Part shown: piece by piece, positions 56,690 to 64,000 of the stretch | How positions within the stretch are numbered: position 1 is the stretch's first letter | How the letters are laid out: the number at the start of each line of letters is the position of its first letter | Origin: Narthecium ossifragum | Taxonomy: Eukaryota; Streptophyta; Magnoliopsida; Dioscoreales; Nartheciaceae | Assembly (NCBI GenBank): GCA_963920575.1 | Contig: OY986971.1 | Location: forward strand, 18,962,492-19,026,491 | Length of the DNA stretch: 64,000 bases | Direction of reading: 5' to 3' | The notes under the pieces: generated by a model | What the model saw: only the letters and a program-made list of their open reading frames with translations | Databases searched by the model: none | Told to the model about the DNA's origin: nothing | Made by a program: the position numbers and the translations under genes

Positions 56690-58165
56690 TGATGTAAATT
56701 TTATATCTCGCAAGTATACAAATCGGTGCAATCAGTATAGTAGCAAGACGAGTATGGTACCCACAGAAATTTGTAAAGATTATTAGAGTACGACGCTAAA
56801 GAACAGAAAAGAAAGAAAATAAGGAAGGGAAAGTAAGAAATATGAAGTATCGAAAATAGATAATCTAATAACGAAACAAGAAAACGATGAAAATATGATA
56901 GATAAATACTAAGGTTCCGATTTCACCATAACATCCTCATTCTATGCATTGAATCAATCAAGATTTCAGTTTAATTCCAAGGGCTCGTTCTTCCGATATG
57001 ATGATCCGTTCGATCGCGGTCTTCACCAAGTACCCCCAATTAACCCTAGTTAATGAACCCATAACTAAGTGTTAACCAAGAATCCATTACGCTCTGAAGA
57101 ACAATTAAAAACCAAGAAGTGTCTTAGCTTAAACCCGGCCTCGACTAAATCTCATTCATTCATAGATCCAGCAAGATTAGGGAATGAACCCTCGCCCAAT
57201 CTCACATAACACAATCTATAATACTTCTATTGGCCAGATAAAGGTATTTAAGATCTCAATTATAATAATGAATGAAACAAGGAAAATAAACTGATTAAAT
57301 AATCATGATCCAATAACATAGAATGATTCAGTTAGGGCTACATCGGTACCTTAGAAAAGAAACTAGCCACTCATGTTCATCATGAAGACGACAAAAGTGT
57401 TCAAAGAAAAATAAAGAAAGAAATACGAAGAAAACAAAACCCTAACGCGGCTTCCTCTCCTCCAGATGCTCCAGAAAAGTCCTCCCAAAAGCTCCCCTTT
57501 GATAACCCTAAGTATCCTATTTATAGGCCTAAACTCGGGTTAGATCCGGCTCATTATATGCTCCCTGCTGATCTGGCGGTCGACCATGAGATCTCACGGT
57601 CGACCGTCAACTGTACAAAATAATTTGGAAGAGCGACGGTCGATCTTCGGATCGACCCTGAGAAGAATTTTCTTTAATAGAGGCTGACGGTCGATGCCAC
57701 AGATGATGCCACGGATGATGCCACGGTCGACCGTGGGAAGTTTTGCATGTGACGGTCGATGCGACGGTCGTTCGGGGGAATTTTTGGGCGCGACAGTCGA
57801 CCGTGAGATCTGACGGTCGACCGTCACTATTCATTCAGCCTGCGCACTGTTACGAAAAATGTTGTAACTTTCCTTGGAAAACTCGGAATCACGAACCGTA
57901 AAATTCTCCAGAATCTACACTTTAATAGGTTTCCAACCATATATGGCACATCATCTGGTTCTTCATGATCAGGTACAGTTTAATCGTTCAAGTTGATCCA
58001 TGTAATCTTTTCAGCTTCTTTGCTCCTTTTTCCTGCATTTTCCACACAACTATGTGAAGCAACAGATAGATATAAAAATAGTAATAAAGATTTTGATTAA
58101 GGATAATAATCTAGCAATTCACATGGTTATAAGATTATTCAGAGTGCACTTTCATGCACTCATCA
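56690..58165 (-). mobile_element. LTR L7, 3' LTR of element B
   Basis: 1476 bp; on the plus strand TGATGTAAATTTT to CACTCATCA. Immediately right is the minus-strand polypurine tract GGTTGGGGGGTG. It shares both ends with L6, and has the shared LTR module (57850-57965) and a TATA-like ctatttatagg at 57518-57528. Its palindrome array (57578-57830) is of the GGTCGACC type, unlike that of L6. Inserted in element C in the same orientation; left flank GACGA. Confidence 0.9.
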
Positions 58166-60441
58166 CACCCCCCAACCAGCTTATTGCTAGTCTCTAGCAA
58201 TTTTAAGCGCATAAAATCTTAAGCACACCAACGGTCTAAGGTTGTAGACATGCATAATAAGAGTTCTACCTTGTCAAGTCAATAGTGTTATACACCATAC
58301 AGAGCACGAAAACTTCTTATACTCATACACATACTACCAACATATGAAATCAACTTCTACACTTCAAACATGCTAATCACCATCCAGAAGAACACATGTG
58401 ACGTGAGAAATAAATATTACGTACAGAAGCAACTTCTACCCACCATTAGTCCAAACACACTACTATCTTCATAACCAATCATCCAACCCTCGCACTTTAA
58501 GTACAACATGCTCTTTTTCTCTTTTTTTTTCTTTTTTTTTTCAACTATCAGACATTTTGCCTTTTTACACGAGCACTCTCCGCTTCATGAGGCACAGAAA
58601 CCCGGTTACTTAACAAAACACTGAGTAGTTTTTTTAGCTATTAGTGATTCTACCTTTTTACGCGAGCTCCCCGCTTCCTGAGGCAAGAACACCCGGTTAC
58701 TCAGCAAATCACCTAATAGGTGTTTAGGCACAGCTTAATCAAGCTCCAGAACTTTTTCTCTCTTTTTTTTTTTCTTTTCTGCATGCAATACTCAACACTA
58801 GCTAATGCTGCAATCATGGTCTAGATTGACAATAACATGGTCATTTCTCTGGTGGGTATAATTACCATTGCACAGAACGTGTTCGTGTGTGACTCACATA
58901 ATGTTCTACCTTCAGGTTATCACACATGCAATCAATGTATAGGCTAATCCATATGAATACAACATGTATAATACGCATAAAAATTTCAACTCATGTACAA
59001 TTTAACACTATTAGACCCACAAGGTAGTATGACTAAGGTCATAAATGTCTACACCCCCAAACCTGAAATCAACATTGTCCTCAATGTGTGCATTTATCCA
59101 ATAAAATATGTAGGAGGTGGCTATCCAAAAATTTCCAGAGAAAGAGGAGATATAGATAATTTAAATAAGAAAGAGGCCACCTGATAGAGTAAGCGAACAT
59201 CTCCTCAAGGATCCTCAGGGTGGCTGAAAACGTAAAAGAAAACAAAAGAGAAACATAAGACTGAAAACTAAAACTTAAACTTAAAAACATGTTACCTTGG
59301 TGGGTTGCCTCCCACCCAGCGCTGTATTTAACGTCTAGGCAAGATGTACTGCGAAGTTTATGGTTCAATAAAATCAACTGCATCCACCACTTCTGAATGT
59401 CCTTCCAATTACAATTTCAAGCGGTGCCCATTGACTTTGAATTTGCTCCCATTCCTTTCATTCTCAATTTCAACAGCACCATGAGGAGATACTTGTGTCA
59501 CTTTGAACGGGCCCGTCCATCTGGATCTTAATTTACCTGGAAAGAATTTCATTCGTGAGTTATAAAGTAAAACTTTCATACCTGGTTTGAACTCCTTCCG
59601 TTGTATTGCTTTGTCATGATAGAGCTTGGTCCTTTCTTTGTAGATTTTAGCGTTCTCGTATGCTTCATGAGGCGCAGAGACCCGGTTACTTAACAAAACA
59701 CTGAGTAGTTTTTTTTTCTTTTTTTTTTAGCTATTAGTGATTCTACCTTTTTACGCGAGCTCCCCGCTTCCTGAGGCAAGAACACCCGGTTACTCAGTAG
59801 ATCACTTAACAGTCGTTTAGGCACAGCTTATTAAAGCTCAAGAACTTTTTCTCTTTTTTTTTCTGCATGCAATACTCAACACTAGCTAATGCCGAAATCA
59901 TGGTCTAGATTGACAATAGCATGCTCATTCCTCTGGTGAGTATAATCGCCACTGCACAAAAAGTGTTCGTGTGTGAATCACATGATATTCTACCTTCAGG
60001 TTATCATACATGCAATCAATGTATCGGCCAATCCATATGAAAGCAGCATGTAAAATAAGCATAAACATTTCAGCTCATGTACAATTTAACACTATTAAAC
60101 CTACAAGGTAGCATGAATAAAGTCATGAATGTCTACACCCCCCAACCTGAAATCAACATTGTCCTCAATGTGTGCATTTATCCAATAAAATATGTAGGAG
60201 GTGGCAATCCAAAAATTTCCAGAGAAGGAAGAGACAAGATACTATAAATAAGAACGAGGCCACCTGATAGAATAGCGAACATCTCCTCAAGGATCCTCCG
60301 GGTGGCTGAAAACCTAAAAGAAAAACAAAAGAGAAACATAAGACTGAAAACTAAAACTTAAACTTAAAAACAGGTTACCTTGGTGGGTTGCCTCCCACCC
60401 AGCGCTTTATTTAACGTCTAGGCAAGACGCACTGCAAAGCC
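58166..60441 (-). mobile_element. Element B 3' non-coding region with partial integrase duplicate
   Basis: Between the pol stop and the 3' LTR. It contains the GAGGACAATGTTGATTTCAG motif (followed by a G-rich tract) twice, at about 59065-59095 and 60145-60175, and an extra copy of the integrase C-terminal coding segment (59409-59665) made by a tandem duplication of about 1.08 kb (58589-60752). A poly-T/CT stretch lies near 58510-58550 and 59705-59730. No other gene. Confidence 0.85.
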
Positions 60442-60752
60442 TTAAGGTTCAACAAAATTTGCTGCATCCACAACTTCTGATTTTCCTTCCAAATACCGCT
60501 TCAAACGGTGCCCATTGACTTTGAATTTGCTTCCACTCTTTTCATTCTCAATTTCAACAGCACCATGAGGAGATACTTGTGTCACTTTAAAGGGACCCGT
60601 CCATCTTGACCTTAATTTACCTGGAAACAATTTCATTCGTGAGTTATAAAGTAAAACTTTCATACCTGGTGTAAACTCCTTCCGTTGTATTACTTTATCA
60701 TGATAGAACTTGGTTCTTTCCTTGTAAATCTTAGCATTCTCGTACGCTTCAT
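58589..60752. repeat. ~1.08-kb tandem duplication at the pol 3' end of element B
   Basis: Unit 58589-59668 is repeated as 59669-60752. The breakpoints all fall at the 7-mer GCTTCAT (58582-58588, 59662-59668, 60746-60752), suggesting microhomology-mediated duplication. The right copy keeps the real reading frame; the left copy leaves a truncated integrase tail followed by UTR. Confidence 0.9.
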
Positions 60753-62372
60753 TCCGCAGCTCATCCAATTCATTCAATTGCATCTTTCTCATATCCCCCG
60801 CTTCTCTCGTGTCAAAATTCAGCTGCTTTATTGCCCAATAGGCCCTATACTCCAATTCCACCGGTAGATGACATGCTTTTCCAAAGACAATGCGATAAGG
60901 GCTCATACCAATTGGAGTTTTATATGCAGTGCGATACGCCCAAAGAACATCATTCAATTTCACTGCCCAATCCTTCCTTGTAGTGCCAACAACTCGTTCC
61001 AGGATTGTCTTTATTTGCCTATTGCTCACCTCCACTTGGCCCAACGTTTGAGGGTGGTAAGGAGTTGCGACCCGATGAGTGATGTTGTATTTCTTCAACA
61101 ATGCATCAAACGCTCTATTGCAAAAGTGTGATCCCCCATCACTTATAATCGCCCGAGGTGTACCAAACCTTGTAAAAATCATATCTTTCAAGAATCCCAC
61201 CACGGTCTTGCTGTCATTGTTCCTGGTTGCAATTGCTTCAATCCACTTAGACATGTAATCTACAGCAACAAGAATATACGTGTACCCGTATGATGGAGGA
61301 AACGGTCCCATAAAGTCTATGCCCCAAATATCGAACAATTCCACCACTAGATTATTTGTAAGAGGCATCCCATTCCTTTTGCTTACGTTCCCTGACCGTT
61401 GACATCTGTCACACTTAGCAACAAAATTAAATTCATCTTTGAATAATGTAGGCCAAAAGAAACCAGATTGGAGAACTTTAAAAGCAGTTTTCTTACCTCC
61501 AAAGTGTCCTCCACAAGTTAATTCATGACTAAATTTCAATATATCATCATGCTCATCTTCTGGGACATAACACCTTATTATTTGATCAGGACAATGCTTA
61601 AATAAATAAGGATCATCCCAAAAATAATATCGAACAGTAGATAAAAATCTTTTCTTTTCCTGTGAACTCAATTCAGTACGCAGAACATTACTAGCTAAAT
61701 AGTTAACAATATCCGCATACCAGGGCTCTTTACCATTCACAGAGAAGTGTTGTTCATCGGGAAAGCATTCTTGGATGGGTTGTACATCCTTAGGGCCGTC
61801 CATGTGCTCCAATCGTGACAAATGATCTGCCACTACATTGTCGCTCCCTTTCTTGTCCCTTATTTCCAAATCAAACTCTTGCAACAGCAGGATCCACCTG
61901 ATTAACCTAGGCTTGGTATCATTTTTGGTTAGTAGATATTTCAATGCTGCATGATCTGAATAAATAACAACTTTAGATCCAATCAAATAAGAGCGAAATT
62001 TCTCCAATGCAAAAACAATAGCAAGTAATTCTTTCTCAGTGGTTGAATAATTGATTTGCGCATCATTGAGGGTACGACTTGCATAATAAATAGCATGAGA
62101 CACCTTATTCACCCTTTGTCCTAACACAGCCCCTATAGCATAATCAGACGCATCACACATTATCTCAAAGGGCAACGACCAATCAGGAGGCATAATAATA
62201 GGTGCTGTAATCAATTTCTCTTTTAAAGCATTAAAAGCATCAAGACAGGCTTTACTAAACTTATACTCAGCATTCTTGGCCAATAAATCACACAAAGGTC
62301 GTGCAATCTTAGAAAAATCTCTAATGAATCTGCGATAAAATCCTGCATGGCCCAAAAAACTTCGCACACCCT
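60442..62372 (-). pseudogene. Element B pol, second part: RT end, RNase H and integrase
   Basis: The 641-codon frame begins in the RT connection region ([20 protein letters not shown]). RNase H follows with [34 protein letters not shown] and [11 protein letters not shown]. Integrase has an HHCC zinc site ([14 protein letters not shown], then CDRCQR), and the DDE core: [19 protein letters not shown], and [13 protein letters not shown] carrying the Glu. The C-terminus ends without a chromodomain, as in Athila/Tat elements. No internal stops. It is separated from the first part only by a one-base shift near 62370. Confidence 0.93.
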
Positions 62373-64000
62373 TTACAGAAGTAGGGGCGGCAATTTCTCA
62401 ATCAAATCTATTTTTGCCCTGTCAACTTCAATACCTTTACTGGAGATAGCATGTCCTAAAACAATACCTTGCCTTACCATGAAGTGACTCTTCTCCCAGC
62501 TCAATGTCAAATTAGTCTCCTCACATCTCTTAAGCACCAATGTTAGATGTTCAAGACAATTATCAAAAGAATTCCCAAAGACAGAAAAGTCATCCATAAA
62601 TACCTCGACAAACCTTTCTATCATGTCAGAAAAAATCGATATCATGCATCTTTGAAAAGTTACAGGTGCGTTACATAATCCAAATGGCATCCGTCTATAC
62701 GCAAATGTTCCAAAGGGACATGTGAATGTAGTCTTCTCTTGGTCCTCCGGGGCGATTGCTATTTGATTATAACCTGAAAATCCATCAAGAAAACAATAAA
62801 ACGCATGGCCAGCTAAACGTTCAAGTATTTGATCAATAAAAGGTAAAGGAAAGTGGTCCTTTTTAGTCGTTGCATTAAGCTTGCGATAATCGATATAGAC
62901 CCGCCATCCAGTTGTCATCCTCGTAGGTATAAGCTCATTGTTCTCATTCTTTACAACTGTTATCCCAGATTTCTTAGGGACTACATGAACTGGACTTACC
63001 CAATTGCTGTCAGAAATAGGATATATAACACCAACATCAAGTAATTTAAGAACCTCTTCCCGAACAACTTCTTTCATGTTTGGATTAAGGCGACGCTGGG
63101 CATCCCTTATAGGCTTGGCGTCTTCTTCCAAAATAATGCGATGCATGCACATAGTAGGACTTACTCCTTTAATATCTGCAATTGTCCAGCCTATTGCAGT
63201 TTTATGCTCTCTAAGAACTCTCAATAATTTTTCCTCTTCCAATGGAGTAATATCAAAAGCAATAATAACAGGAAGGGTTTCATTATCACCAAGATATGCA
63301 TACTTCAGATTACTAGGAAGAGGTTTTAACTCAAGCTTTGGTGGAGATACTATTGATGAATTTATTTTCGAATGAGAGGTGTCAAGCATGTCTAACCGAA
63401 CTCCACCAAGGGGGTATGGATGTACTGACTCAAGGGCTGCTGTGACCTCCTCTACTCCATCATAGCTATGCGCGTCATCCTCTTCCATCATCAATGCCGC
63501 TTCCAATGCAGTTTTAACTTGCTCCTGTCTAAAATTAGAAAACACCATTGAATCTAATACATCTATTGAGAAACAATCAAAAGAATTTGATGGATATGAC
63601 ATAGATTCGAATACTTTAAATTCAACAGTTTCACCTAAGATTGTCATGCTTAGCTTGCCATCCTGCACATTAATCATAGTCTTTGTTGTAGTCATAAATG
63701 GACGTCCAAGCAAAATTGGTAAATTTCTATCATGCAAGGGTGCATCATTCATTTCCAATATCACAAAATCAGTAGGGATAATTAGTTTGTCAACTTGTAC
63801 CAAAATGTCTTCTACAATGCCTAACAGATATTTAATTGAACGATCTGCAAGTTGTAAAAACATCGTAGTAGGTTTTAATTCACCAACACCTAACTGACGG
63901 AACACAGAGTAAGGCATCAAATTAACACTGGCTCCTAAGTCAAGCATTGCCTTCCCTATTTTTGTATCACCAACAGTAATACTAATGTTAAAACTCCCTG
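62373..64000 (-). CDS. Element B pol, first part: aspartic protease and reverse transcriptase (open at right edge)
   Basis: The frame is open to the window edge, with the upstream gag-pro sequence beyond it. Protease motif [14 protein letters not shown] lies at about 63905-63946. A variable acidic linker follows, then RT with [58 protein letters not shown] and the catalytic FMDDF at 62589-62603. RT motif order and [12 protein letters not shown] point to the Athila lineage of Ty3/gypsy. The frame stops at 62373 because of a one-base loss in a C-run after EKLPP; the other frame continues directly. The element was active recently by these standards. Confidence 0.92.
   Translation of the reverse strand, partial: GSFNISITVGDTKIGKAMLDLGASVNLMPYSVFRQLGVGELKPTTMFLQLADRSIKYLLGIVEDILVQVDKLIIPTDFVILEMNDAPLHDRNLPILLGRPFMTTTKTMINVQDGKLSMTILGETVEFKVFESMSYPSNSFDCFSIDVLDSMVFSNFRQEQVKTALEAALMMEEDDAHSYDGVEEVTAALESVHPYPLGGVRLDMLDTSHSKINSSIVSPPKLELKPLPSNLKYAYLGDNETLPVIIAFDITPLEEEKLLRVLREHKTAIGWTIADIKGVSPTMCMHRIILEEDAKPIRDAQRRLNPNMKEVVREEVLKLLDVGVIYPISDSNWVSPVHVVPKKSGITVVKNENNELIPTRMTTGWRVYIDYRKLNATTKKDHFPLPFIDQILERLAGHAFYCFLDGFSGYNQIAIAPEDQEKTTFTCPFGTFAYRRMPFGLCNAPVTFQRCMISIFSDMIERFVEVFMDDFSVFGNSFDNCLEHLTLVLKRCEETNLTLSWEKSHFMVRQGIVLGHAISSKGIEVDRAKIDLIEKLPPLLL

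Noticed and set aside
59409..59696. A separate small integrase-tail gene
   Set aside because: It is the partial copy produced by the 1.08-kb tandem duplication in element B and has no start of its own.

Overview
This window is nuclear DNA of a flowering plant. It holds plant-type L1 LINEs (with zf-RVT and RNase H domains), Athila-like Ty3/gypsy and Ty1/copia elements, and one plant-specific ATL RING-H2 gene. The very GC-rich ATL gene hints weakly at a monocot; the species cannot be named from sequence alone. Only one intact host gene is visible (21177-22502). Nearly everything else is a stack of nested retrotransposons that can be unpicked from target-site duplications (TSDs).

Labels are mine. 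'Family X' is a 2.35-2.6 kb TG...CA unit whose ends read TGTGAGGACC and GTGACA. It occurs only as free-standing LTR-like copies: Xa, X1-X8. L1-L7 are Athila-type LTRs. A, B and C are Athila-type elements. D and E are copia elements.

Layout. (1) 1-20430: LINE-1 (+), broken into pieces at 638-2777, 9630-9875, 15372-15692 and 18303-20430. It is interrupted by Xa, by X1 (which itself contains solo LTR L1 and reverse copy X2), by gag-only element A with LTR L2, by X3 and by X7. (2) 20431-23130: host island with the ATL E3 ligase gene and two promoter W-boxes. (3) 23147-35968: LINE-2 (-), apparently full length, bounded by a perfect 16-bp TSD and interrupted by a 972-bp solo LTR, L3, X8 and L4. (4) 35985-37460: short host stretch and the 3' end of copia element D. 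(5) 37463-64000: element C (-), with 3' LTR L5. C is interrupted by X5, X4 and element B. X5 contains copia element E, E contains L6, and L6 contains X6. B (-) carries a nearly intact protease-RT-RNase H-integrase polyprotein that runs off the right edge.

The most unusual signal crosses family boundaries. In nearly every LTR examined (Athila-type, copia and family X) the stretch just upstream of the TATA box carries an array of short perfect palindromes. In many they come in pairs spaced 21-23 bp. The palindrome type (GATCGATC, GGTCGACC or CGATCGGTCC forms) does not follow LTR family: sister LTRs differ while unrelated LTRs match. This looks like an exchangeable or convergently evolving promoter cassette. 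Other points of interest are an unexplained ~0.79-kb foreign segment inside L6, an extra sense-strand ORF in the 3' region of element C, two kilobase-scale tandem duplications inside transposons, and a conserved block with splice-like features in every family X copy.
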